From assembly GCA_023421245.1 (NCBI GenBank), contig JAEZTV010000034.1, positions 207,057-271,056 on the forward strand: a stretch of DNA of 64,000 bases, written 5' to 3'. Of this stretch, positions 52,477 to 60,506 are shown piece after piece. How positions within the stretch are numbered: position 1 is the first letter of the stretch; every line of letters starts with the position of its first letter. The translations under genes and the position numbers were made by a program. The notes below the pieces were generated by a model. It ran no database searches. It saw only the letters and a list, made by a program, of their open reading frames with translations, and had not been told where the DNA came from. This stretch comes from Bacillota bacterium (GTDB taxonomy: Bacteria > Bacillota > Clostridia > Oscillospirales > Ruminococcaceae).

Positions 52477-55400
52477 CTACTCTTTTACCTGCAATAACTC
52501 CAGTACCCCGCGCCGCGTCACCGACGATGCCGCAAATACAGCGGAAAACACGCAGCCCAATAGATACAATCCGCCACAAAGCACCAATGTACCTGCACTT
52601 CTAACAAATAGCTCCGGGCTATAAATGAAAAGGCCAAACGCAGCGATCACAACTCCAAAAACACACAAACATAATTGTTCGATAGCGAGCATGCAGCGTG
52701 CGCGCAGCTTTGTTGTGCCCAACACACGCAGGGTTGCTGCCTCTTTTACTGACTGCTGGATGATAAGCCCCGGAGCAATCATCCCAATTAAAACCGCTGC
52801 CGCCACCGCAATAGGAAACAACAGATTGAGCATATCGCGTATACGCTTTATGTTATCAAGCTCTGTTGTATTGAGATGATATGTTACGGTATCCATATAT
52901 TTGGTATCGGTGCTTGCGAGCTCATCCAAATAACCACGCAGTACATAAGGGTTTTCTTTATCGACGAGTTCAAACTCACCATATTCTATTGGGAACGGGT
53001 ATTCGCCGTATGGGCTTATCTCTTCAGCGGTTGTACTCAATGGCGCAAATATGCTGACGGGGATGGCGCCTATGGCCAAGCGTTGGTCTTCGGATGTTAT
53101 AATTCCGGCAACCTTATATTCCCGACTGGATTCTCTCAGCTTCGGGAAAAGTTCATCGTCGTTTTCGAACATCGTTTCCAAGACGTTGTAGCGCTCCCAG
53201 CTTAACAATGTTACCACATCGCCGGGCTTTACCCCGTATAAATTCGCCATGCTGTTTCCCATCAGGCATAGGGGCTCATTTTGCGAAAAAAATGATGCAT
53301 CGTACCCTTCGGCATACTCGATGGAGTATGCCGACGTGTACCTGCTTTGCAGATAGCGTTCGATATCGTTTGTTAGCGCAAATAAATAACCAACGCCGCT
53401 GGGGATGTCGTTGCAGATTACCGCTGATTTGCCGCTGTAGTAAAAATCCTCCATAAGCTCGGAACTTTGCGCTTCCATCACGGCGCTTGAGGGATAATTG
53501 TTGATGTTGCCGATGACCACAGTTTCATCAAACAACTCCTGATATGAAAGGCGAGTAACAGCGAGTAACCCAATCGCACTCGTCAATAACACAGCAAGCA
53601 GCAGTGTAATCGTTGTTTTCCACCCAGCACGGCGCATATGGCGCAGGAGATAACGCAATACATGCCTTACTGCTCCGTAGCATCCGCGCTGCGGTTTGCC
53701 CGAACCGATTGGGAAAGACAGTATGAACTCCGGTATCGGTACTGTTTGATCATTTGATGTTTCTACCATCCTTTTTTTTGCTTTTACACGTGTTGTATCG
53801 CCTTGCAGCAACGCAAGCGGCAGTGTTTTTGCAAGTTTCCCCATAAATAAGGCGGAAATCAATATCAGGAATGCCACCTCGCAAATTAAACAGAGAAGCA
53901 TCGCGCCGACCGGTAAAGATGTGTCGGGTATGTATTGCTCGATTAAAACTGCCAGCTCTTCAAGGGCTGTTGTGATAACCTTTGACGCATAAACCATCCC
54001 CCCGACTCCGCCTACTGGTATTGCAAAAGCCGAGAGTACAGCAAGCGGCAGCGCAAATGCCCTTTGCGCCCTTTTACAGGGCGTTCCAAGCGCCCGCATG
54101 ATCGCGTAGCTTTTCTTTCCGCGCCCTATGTACAAGTATGCCGCCAGCAGCAGTGCGACGGCTGCCGCCGCAAGATATAGCACAGTCGTAATAAGGGTAC
54201 TCGATTTGCTGGTGCCCATGCTGTCCTTAATCTTCATCCATCCGCCGTCCGAAAATCGTAATGTAACGTCCAGTTTTTTTGCGAGAGGTTCGGCCTTGTT
54301 AAGGAACTCTTCTATCTTCAGTGCGTCATCAATTACAATGCTATACTCGCCCGGCCTTATCACATGGTTATCCGGAACCTCGACAGGCAACAATGACAGC
54401 GGCACAAATATTGTGTTCGGCGTGTAGCTCCACCAGGCTGACGCATCGCGTTCATATTGCGGGTCGTTATCCACATATGCGCCTACAATCTCAAGTTCTA
54501 TGGTTTTCACCGGTGTGCTGTAGCGTTCGTAAATAACAATTGACGCGCCAATCTCGGCATGCTGGGGGAGCAGTTTGTCACAAAGCTCCACGGTGAGCGT
54601 ATCTCCGATGCTCAAGCCGTTTATATCCATGAGCGCTAGGTTTAAAACGCACGCGTTGATATCGTCTGCCATCAGTGCGCGCCCCTCTTTAATGAGCATC
54701 TTACGCTCATTAAAGCGCGGTATGGCAAGCATGTCGGAGGTATACACCATATCGAAGGTTTTGAGGTCACGATTAGTAATCTCAACAATATTGTTCACTT
54801 GCGCAAATTCATCGGTATCAAGATAATTATCTGTCTTACCGGTGAGCAACCAGCACATATCGCAGTAGTCGAGAATATCCTGGTCGCCCATATACATTTC
54901 TATTTCATTATTGTTGGTATATTGTCTTGGATCCCACCTTCCAATAAAAAGGTAGCGATCCCCTACGATCAATCCATCGACAAAGCTCTGACCGAACGGA
55001 TTGTTATGAATAGAGTAAAACCCGCGCATATCGCGAACAACAAATTCTGTGCGCCCATCACTAGCAATAGCAATAATGGATGCACTGTCCCCTTGCGTTA
55101 TGGGAACCCCGCCAGCCAAAGGCTTACAATCCGCCAGATTTAATTTGTTTGCTTTTGTAATTCCCCAATCTATAGGGCTGTAACCGGTATATGTACCTTC
55201 TATTACGAATCTTGCAGTGTAATCCCATTTGACGGTGTATGGTCCATAATCAATAATGCGTTTGATAGTATCAATTATCCCTGAGCCCATATATCGGGTG
55301 TTGGTTGTGCTGATGCCCGGCAATGCAGAAAATGCTGTGATTTGCTCTGCCGTCAGTGGCGACGTAGGAGGGGATATGTCCTTATAATAAGAATACCGTA

Positions 55401-55629
55401 CACTATTGGGAAGTTGGCTTGCAAGCAGCATGGCCGTGTTTTGCACACCGTTGTCAATGGCGGCGACGCCGCGGTAATAGCTCGTTGCACGTGCCATCTC
55501 CCGCTGTATTACAGCGTAATCAGTAACACGGTAAAACAGTCCAAAAGAAGCTACCGCAATAAGAAGAAAAGTCAGCAAAGTTTTTAATGGCGCACGCAAC
55601 AGGGTTTTCAGGGATAACAACGAACGCAT
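52477..55629 (-). CDS. ABC transporter permease with two FtsX domains
   Basis: The 1050-residue membrane protein has an N-terminal helix (residues 15-32) and a large extracytoplasmic domain (about 35-485). An FtsX-type helix bundle follows (about 490-640), then a second external domain and a C-terminal FtsX bundle (about 930-1045). It has no substrate-binding partner. MacB/BceB-like transporters of this type export or extract lipids, peptides or antibiotics. ATG 55629 has GGAG nine bases upstream. The ATPase gene follows after 14 bases, and a PadR gene is divergent. Confidence 0.9.
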   Translation of the reverse strand: MRSLLSLKTLLRAPLKTLLTFLLIAVASFGLFYRVTDYAVIQREMARATSYYRGVAAIDNGVQNTAMLLASQLPNSVRYSYYKDISPPTSPLTAEQITAFSALPGISTTNTRYMGSGIIDTIKRIIDYGPYTVKWDYTARFVIEGTYTGYSPIDWGITKANKLNLADCKPLAGGVPITQGDSASIIAIASDGRTEFVVRDMRGFYSIHNNPFGQSFVDGLIVGDRYLFIGRWDPRQYTNNNEIEMYMGDQDILDYCDMCWLLTGKTDNYLDTDEFAQVNNIVEITNRDLKTFDMVYTSDMLAIPRFNERKMLIKEGRALMADDINACVLNLALMDINGLSIGDTLTVELCDKLLPQHAEIGASIVIYERYSTPVKTIELEIVGAYVDNDPQYERDASAWWSYTPNTIFVPLSLLPVEVPDNHVIRPGEYSIVIDDALKIEEFLNKAEPLAKKLDVTLRFSDGGWMKIKDSMGTSKSSTLITTVLYLAAAAVALLLAAYLYIGRGKKSYAIMRALGTPCKRAQRAFALPLAVLSAFAIPVGGVGGMVYASKVITTALEELAVLIEQYIPDTSLPVGAMLLCLICEVAFLILISALFMGKLAKTLPLALLQGDTTRVKAKKRMVETSNDQTVPIPEFILSFPIGSGKPQRGCYGAVRHVLRYLLRHMRRAGWKTTITLLLAVLLTSAIGLLAVTRLSYQELFDETVVIGNINNYPSSAVMEAQSSELMEDFYYSGKSAVICNDIPSGVGYLFALTNDIERYLQSRYTSAYSIEYAEGYDASFFSQNEPLCLMGNSMANLYGVKPGDVVTLLSWERYNVLETMFENDDELFPKLRESSREYKVAGIITSEDQRLAIGAIPVSIFAPLSTTAEEISPYGEYPFPIEYGEFELVDKENPYVLRGYLDELASTDTKYMDTVTYHLNTTELDNIKRIRDMLNLLFPIAVAAAVLIGMIAPGLIIQQSVKEAATLRVLGTTKLRARCMLAIEQLCLCVFGVVIAAFGLFIYSPELFVRSAGTLVLCGGLYLLGCVFSAVFAASSVTRRGVLELLQVKE

Positions 55630-55675
55630 AAACGTCAACTCCTGCCATGGATAATACTGCTATTTCCTTGAAATG

Positions 55676-55704
55676 ATAATAACACCTCCGTATATATTTG
55701 TCAA
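55676..55704 (-). promoter_or_regulatory. promoter of the ABC transporter operon
   Basis: On the minus strand TTGACA and TATTAT are separated by 17 bases. The -35 forms one arm of the inverted repeat shared with the divergent padR promoter. Confidence 0.65.
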
Positions 55705-55715
55705 TAACAAATAAC

Positions 55716-55743
55716 TTGACAATAAAATATTCTTCTATAGTAT
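55716..55743 (+). promoter_or_regulatory. promoter of the divergent padR gene
   Basis: TTGACA is followed at 16 bases by TAGTAT. TTGTCAA (55698) and TTGACAA (55716) form a 7-bp inverted repeat spanning both -35 boxes, a likely operator. Confidence 0.5.
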
Positions 55744-55817
55744 AGTAAATATAATAATTATATTTAGTTCCATTTTGTCTCTGCGGATACAAGAGATTAG
55801 GAAAGGTTGAGTAAGCT

Positions 55818-56207
55818 TTGAGAAAGATACGATTGGCAGAACCTGCTGACAGCGGTGACACCTCCGGTTTTAAAAATCTGCTTAAACGAGCAACAACAGA
55901 GATGTTGGTGCTCCTGATGTTACGTGCAAAGCCAATGTACACATACGAAATGATGAACAGTCTCGAACGCATGAGCGGCGGATATCTTGCGTTCAATACG
56001 CTTTATATTGCAATTTACAGGCTTAAAGAATTGTTGTTTATTGAGGAAAGTGGCAAATCTGTTTCGGATGATAACCGTATGAGAGTTTACTTTTCTATCA
56101 CCGATGCCGGATGCCGGTATCTGGATAACCTGATCACGGAATACCGGCGATTTTCTGATGTGATTGACGGTATCATCGATCTGGACGAGGCATTGAAGAC
56201 ATCGTAA
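55818..56207 (+). CDS. PadR-family transcriptional regulator
   Basis: The 129-residue protein has the PadR winged helix (TTEMLVLLMLRAKPMYTYEMMNSL, FNTLYIAIYRLKELLFIEES, RVYFSITDAGCRYL) and an extra N-terminal 20 residues. It is divergent from the MacB-like transporter, so it most likely represses that operon, perhaps in response to a toxic transport substrate. The start is TTG at 55818, with AAAGG about 11 bases upstream. Confidence 0.85.
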   Translation: MRKIRLAEPADSGDTSGFKNLLKRATTEMLVLLMLRAKPMYTYEMMNSLERMSGGYLAFNTLYIAIYRLKELLFIEESGKSVSDDNRMRVYFSITDAGCRYLDNLITEYRRFSDVIDGIIDLDEALKTS

Positions 56208-56299
56208 ATCCGTCTGATTCATTATGAGGTATATGTTGCGTTCGAAAGAAGGGTGCTTCCACTTTAATCTTTTTATACTCTAACCCCCATATTAATTCA

Positions 56300-57592
56300 T
56301 CATGGATTCAGCTGCATGATGTAGTCGTTATCATATACGGCGTTGGTTTTTTCAAACATCAAGCCGTATTTTATGTTGTTTTTCAGATCGTAGACGTACC
56401 GGTCTATCACCCATTCTCCTTTCGTCCGTGAGGTATCAAAGAGATAGAATTGATCGGTTTCCCCCTCAAGGCAGTATTCGAATTCTCCCGGGATTTTATA
56501 TGACCATTGCAGCGTCTCCATATTAAAGTAAAAGACGTAATCGCGGTCCCCGTATACCGCCCACTGCGCGTTAACATACTCAACTTCCAGAGCTTTTCCC
56601 GCATATGGTTCAGACCTATAATACTCCGACACTGCTTCTTTGGTTAATTCGTATTCCTGCAGCACTCTGATGCTATAATCGGGGTTGCTTTTTTCACTCT
56701 CTATATAGGAAATATATAAGGTGTGATCGTCCTTCCACCCGATCGCGCATCCATTAAATCGTTTGATTACATGAATCGGTATAATTTCAACCTTCTTTAT
56801 ATCTCGCGCGGTTAAGCTATACATACATAGATATATTGCCCGATTTCCTTCGGCAACAAAAGGGACCCAGTCCCCCCGACGCTCGAACCGTGATACCGCT
56901 GCCCACATAAGAATTTCATCTTCCGAACGATCAATATCCTTGAAATACTCCTCCGGCAGCTTAAGCGGCAGCCTTTCCCCTGAAGCAGTATCAAAAATCA
57001 AATAATCATCCTCTATTAGGTATTGTTCATTCAACCAGTCGATTCCTTCCTTAAAATAGTCTGATGTGACATTCTCTTTTTTATATAACTCCTTTTCTTC
57101 TCCATCAATACATACAATCAACTGTAAGCTTATAATTGACGGAAAATCATCTGTATAGTACCAGTTCCAGAAATATGGTTTTCCTGTTTCCTCATCCACC
57201 GCGCAGGTGAACAGGTAGTAGGCAAAATCCCTGCCGTTGGGGCTAAACCTTAGTCCTTCTATCTGCTGGTTGTAGGCGATCCCCTTTTTCTTTACATACT
57301 CCTGCGTAAAAGCGGTCTCGGGCCGCTGCGTAAAGCTGTCTAAGCCCAACTCCTCCTCTCGTCCCTCAAACAGCGGAATCGCCGCACTGTTTTGATAACG
57401 GTGATCATATTCATTCTGCTCATCAATTGACAACGCCGAAAGTGAGCTTGTGGCAGACGAATGTGCGCGCGAGGACTCACCAAATAACGCACTGCCGGAT
57501 GGTATGCTTCCGGTGTCACTTGTTGTACTTGCACAGGCAGTGAAAAGTAGCGCAAAGCAAAGGGCATATATTGTCAATTTAAGCTTTATCAT
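56300..57592 (-). CDS. lipoprotein of unknown function, possible beta-propeller
   Basis: The 430-residue protein has a lipoprotein signal (MIKLKLTIYALCFALLFTAC), a Ser-rich linker (residues 25-55), and then repeated strand-turn patterns such as GLRFSPNGRDFAYYLF and WKDDHTLYISYIES. These recall TolB/WD40-like propeller blades. It is probably exposed on the outer membrane face. No enzyme motif is visible. It precedes an M23 peptidase remnant on the same strand. Confidence 0.72.
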   Translation of the reverse strand: MIKLKLTIYALCFALLFTACASTTSDTGSIPSGSALFGESSRAHSSATSSLSALSIDEQNEYDHRYQNSAAIPLFEGREEELGLDSFTQRPETAFTQEYVKKKGIAYNQQIEGLRFSPNGRDFAYYLFTCAVDEETGKPYFWNWYYTDDFPSIISLQLIVCIDGEEKELYKKENVTSDYFKEGIDWLNEQYLIEDDYLIFDTASGERLPLKLPEEYFKDIDRSEDEILMWAAVSRFERRGDWVPFVAEGNRAIYLCMYSLTARDIKKVEIIPIHVIKRFNGCAIGWKDDHTLYISYIESEKSNPDYSIRVLQEYELTKEAVSEYYRSEPYAGKALEVEYVNAQWAVYGDRDYVFYFNMETLQWSYKIPGEFEYCLEGETDQFYLFDTSRTKGEWVIDRYVYDLKNNIKYGLMFEKTNAVYDNDYIMQLNP

Positions 57593-57613
57593 AATAAAAA
57601 CACTTTCCGTCCA

Positions 57614-58199
57614 TTATTTTGTTCCCGTATTTCTTAGATTCCCCAAGATTGCCAGACCGTTCGTATTATGTACCTCGTTAAAATCATAATACCGGTAACT
57701 GCCATAGTCAACGAAATCCGCCCCCAGATATTTCTGCGGATTATCTCCCCAATCCGTAACATAGCCGTATGGTCTGTTGTTATATTTACCGTTCACGCTT
57801 GTATAGACTCCTATATGCACGTGCTGTCCCCTTGAATTCCCCGTCTTCCCTTCCTTTCCTAGAACGCTTAAAGCATTTACCTCGTCTCCAACATAAACCA
57901 ATTGACTATCATTCACCAGATGTGAGTAAAAAGAATAAAAAACCACACCCAACATCTCGTGTTTTACGGTAATCATACACCCATTATCTCCATAGTATTG
58001 ATTATCACTGTTATGAATTTTTCCCCACCATTGACTACGCTTACCACCACACCCGGATAGATTGGTTTTATCTTATCACAACCGGCAAAATCCACCCCGA
58101 TATGTCCGTCCGATTTTGCAAATCCTTGTGTTTCTTTTCCCACGTAATAATCGCTGCATAGTTCATTTCAAATACAATATCTTTCATTCCTGGTTCCAT
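57614..58199 (-). pseudogene. frameshifted M23-family metallopeptidase
   Basis: The open frame 57614-57976 encodes only the C-terminal half of an M23 (LytM-like) domain, with FYSHLVND and the zinc motif GQHVHIGV. The N-terminal half, GFAKSDGHIGVDFAG with the first zinc His/Asp, lies in another frame just upstream (about 58035-58150). Joining them needs one extra base in the GGGGAAAAA run at 58017-58026. A further shift near 58150 joins MKDIVFEMNYAA (ATG 58187). All M23 metal ligands survive across frames, so the damage is recent or a sequencing indel. M23 enzymes cut peptidoglycan cross-links. Confidence 0.72.
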
Positions 58200-58215
58200 C
58201 TCCTCTTTCAAAACA

Positions 58216-58344
58216 CTATCCTGCTGCGGTTAGCTCACGCAGCTTTTTTGTGTTTTTCTGTTTATCATTCAAATATAGAGCCATCACAACAAGAACAAGG
58301 ATACACATCAACACAAATACATATAGCATTAGGCGGGTGTTCAT
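58216..58344 (-). CDS. 42-residue single-helix membrane peptide or remnant
   Basis: The short frame encodes MNTRLMLYVFVLMCILVLVVM followed by a basic tail ending ELTAAG. It is one membrane helix with a cytoplasmic-type charged end. It is in the same frame as the first half of the broken M23 domain, separated from it by two stop codons, so it may be the membrane anchor of that decayed gene rather than an independent peptide. The ribosome site is poor. Confidence 0.3.
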   Translation of the reverse strand: MNTRLMLYVFVLMCILVLVVMALYLNDKQKNTKKLRELTAAG

Positions 58345-58377
58345 AAAGATACTTTGTGAACCACCTAAAATGCGGGT

Positions 58378-58410
58378 ATAAGGCGGACAGTTTCGGCTGT
58401 CCGCCTTTTG
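58378..58410 (-). terminator. hairpin after the recombinase gene
   Basis: GGCGGACAG and CTGTCCGCC form a 9-bp stem with a six-base loop. The U-run is better on the plus strand (TTTTGCT) than on the minus strand (TTATACC). It lies eight bases past the recombinase stop, close to the probable element end. Confidence 0.55.
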
Positions 58411-58417
58411 CTATGCT

Positions 58418-60118
58418 TTAAATTGCGGCTGGCAGCTCGTCATCTAACATTATTTCATCATCAGTTCCGTAGAATTCTTCCATAGAGGGAATGTCAAATT
58501 CCTCTTTGACATCGTTCAGCATCCCAATGTCACGATAGTGAATCCAAATATCCTGCGGAGCGGTACGGGAGTATTTCTCAGCCTTTTCACCCACCACAAC
58601 TTTTGCAATAAACATCCGAATCAATTCCGGTGTCAGCTCGGTAAGGTCGGTGTACTTTTTCGCCTTTTCAATAAACCTGTCCACGTTGGTGAGGGAATTT
58701 TTGAGCTTTTCCATTCTGGTTTCGGATTTTGGTATGCGTTCGCGTAAGACTTTCTGTTCTGCGGTGTACTCATCGGACAAGGTTCGGTAGTGCTCATCCG
58801 GTATACGTCCCAGCACATTGTCCTCATAGAGCCGTTTGAAAAGTGCGGTAAGCTCCAAATCCCTTTTTCGCATAGTCTCCAGTTCCTTTTGCAGCGCAGT
58901 GATTTCTTTTCTCGTATCAGCCGTGTTTTTGCGGTTGATGCACTCTGCAAACAGCATTTCGTCTTGCCTTGCAAAGTGAGTGACACGCTTCAGGTCATCC
59001 AAAATCACCGCCGCAAGCTGGCTTTCCCGGATGTAATGAGCGGAGCAGGTTTCCTTGCCATACTTCTTATAGGTGGAGCAGGCGAAATTGTTTTTGCTCT
59101 CGTCCATGGTGTGAGCACGGTGTAGTACCAAAGGCTTTCCACAATCGGCACAGATGACAAGTCCCGAGTACGGATTGGGATTCTCCATGTTTTTTCTCGG
59201 ACGCTTTTTGTGCATTCGCACCTCGTGAGCAATGTCCCAAACATCCTGAGTAATAATTGCTTCATGGGTGTTTTCGAACCTTAGCCATTCAGATTCCGGG
59301 CGGATGATCTGCTTTTTGTTTTTGTAGGATGCGGTGGTGTGCTTCATGCTGACCGTGTGTCCGAGATAGGTTTCATCGTTCAAAATATTGACGATGGAGC
59401 TGCCTATCCACCGGTACGGTCTGGTGGTATCCAAATTCGTCAATGCCACTCCGGTTTGATTAAAATAGTAGTTACTTGGATTTACCGCCTGTTCTTCCGT
59501 GAGCTGTCTTGCGATTTGCTTGGGGCCCCTACCCTCGGCACACAGCTTGAAAATGTGCTTGACCACTTGGGCGGCTTCTGGATCGGGGACGATCTTTTTG
59601 GGATTGCTCTCGTCTTTTTTGTACCCATAGGGTGGTCTTGTTCCAACTCGTTCCCCACGCTCAGCTTGTGCTTTCTTCACCGACCGAATCTTTTTACTGC
59701 AGTCCTTTGCGTAAAAATCGTTGAATAAGTTCCGGAACGGAGCAAAGTCGTTATCGCCGTAGAGCGTGTCTACCGCATCATTGATTGCAATAAACCGGAC
59801 ATTGTGGTTGGGAAAGGTGTGCTCCATGAGAAATCCTGTTTGCAGATAATCCCTACCGAGGCGGCTCATGTCTTTGACAATCAGGGTTTCCACCTGTCCA
59901 CTTTCAATCAGCTCCATGATCTCATTCCACGAAGGGCGGTTGAAGTTTGTTCCACTGAACCCGTCATCGAACAGAAACCGAATATTGCCAAAGCCCTTTT
60001 CCTCTGCGTACTTGGTAAGAATCAACCGCTGATTTTGGATGCTGTTGCTCTCGCCCTCCCGGTCATCCTCTTGGCTCAGTCTGCCATACAGTATCGTGTA
60101 TTTTTCGTTGTTTGCCAT
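58418..60118 (-). CDS. large serine recombinase (TndX/TnpX-like)
   Basis: The 566-residue integrase has an N-terminal resolvase domain with the catalytic Ser in YGRLSQEDD (residue 13) and IVKDMSRLGRDYL near residue 95. The recombinase domain RPPYGYKKDE follows, then a zinc ribbon with CADCGKPL and later CSTYKKYGKETC, and a coiled-coil C-terminus (ITALQKELETMRKRDLELTAL). It integrates and excises the element between short att sites through a serine-linked intermediate. AAGGAGG precedes ATG 60118; 40 upstream in-frame codons reaching 60238 overlap the next ORF and are excluded. Confidence 0.94.
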   Translation of the reverse strand: MANNEKYTILYGRLSQEDDREGESNSIQNQRLILTKYAEEKGFGNIRFLFDDGFSGTNFNRPSWNEIMELIESGQVETLIVKDMSRLGRDYLQTGFLMEHTFPNHNVRFIAINDAVDTLYGDNDFAPFRNLFNDFYAKDCSKKIRSVKKAQAERGERVGTRPPYGYKKDESNPKKIVPDPEAAQVVKHIFKLCAEGRGPKQIARQLTEEQAVNPSNYYFNQTGVALTNLDTTRPYRWIGSSIVNILNDETYLGHTVSMKHTTASYKNKKQIIRPESEWLRFENTHEAIITQDVWDIAHEVRMHKKRPRKNMENPNPYSGLVICADCGKPLVLHRAHTMDESKNNFACSTYKKYGKETCSAHYIRESQLAAVILDDLKRVTHFARQDEMLFAECINRKNTADTRKEITALQKELETMRKRDLELTALFKRLYEDNVLGRIPDEHYRTLSDEYTAEQKVLRERIPKSETRMEKLKNSLTNVDRFIEKAKKYTDLTELTPELIRMFIAKVVVGEKAEKYSRTAPQDIWIHYRDIGMLNDVKEEFDIPSMEEFYGTDDEIMLDDELPAAI

Positions 60119-60200
60119 CGTTAAAATCCTCCTTCTTGTTGTGGCAAACTGAATACGGTAACCCAAGCATACCGCAACAGGTTCCACAAGTCTACTGGAA

Positions 60201-60494
60201 TCAAACATTTTTAAGCGCTTTTTCGAGGTCGTTTTCAATCACCGAAAGTATCTTTTCTGTAGGAGTAGAGGCGCTTTTTACGGGGAACACGGAATGCACC
60301 CGGAACACCCTGTCCTCCACCACCATATCCCGTTCAATGGTATGGGAGGATTCGTCTGTGTAAACAAAGCTGTCTGCAAAGGTACGGTGAGAGGTGCCCT
60401 CGCTGTCGCTTTGCCAAATGATATCGGCGGTTTCGTAAGCGCCGAGGATATTGGTTTTCAGATAATGCTGTGCTGCTAATTTCTCGTTTGTCAT
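60201..60494 (-). CDS. small element-encoded protein, weakly TnpW-like
   Basis: The 97-residue protein ends FPVKSASTPTEKILSVIENDLEKA, a pattern loosely like the C-terminal half of small transposon-encoded proteins (TnpW type) found beside large serine recombinases. The N-terminal half (LKTNILGAYETADIIW) is not recognised. GGAG lies six bases before the ATG. Its position between relaxase and recombinase suggests an accessory role in the element. Confidence 0.7.
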   Translation of the reverse strand: MTNEKLAAQHYLKTNILGAYETADIIWQSDSEGTSHRTFADSFVYTDESSHTIERDMVVEDRVFRVHSVFPVKSASTPTEKILSVIENDLEKALKNV

Positions 60495-60506
60495 ATCGCT
60501 TCTCCT

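Noticed and set aside
55520..55996. 158-codon minus-strand ORF covering the padR/ABC intergenic region
   Set aside because: It crosses both divergent promoters and is antisense to the padR gene.
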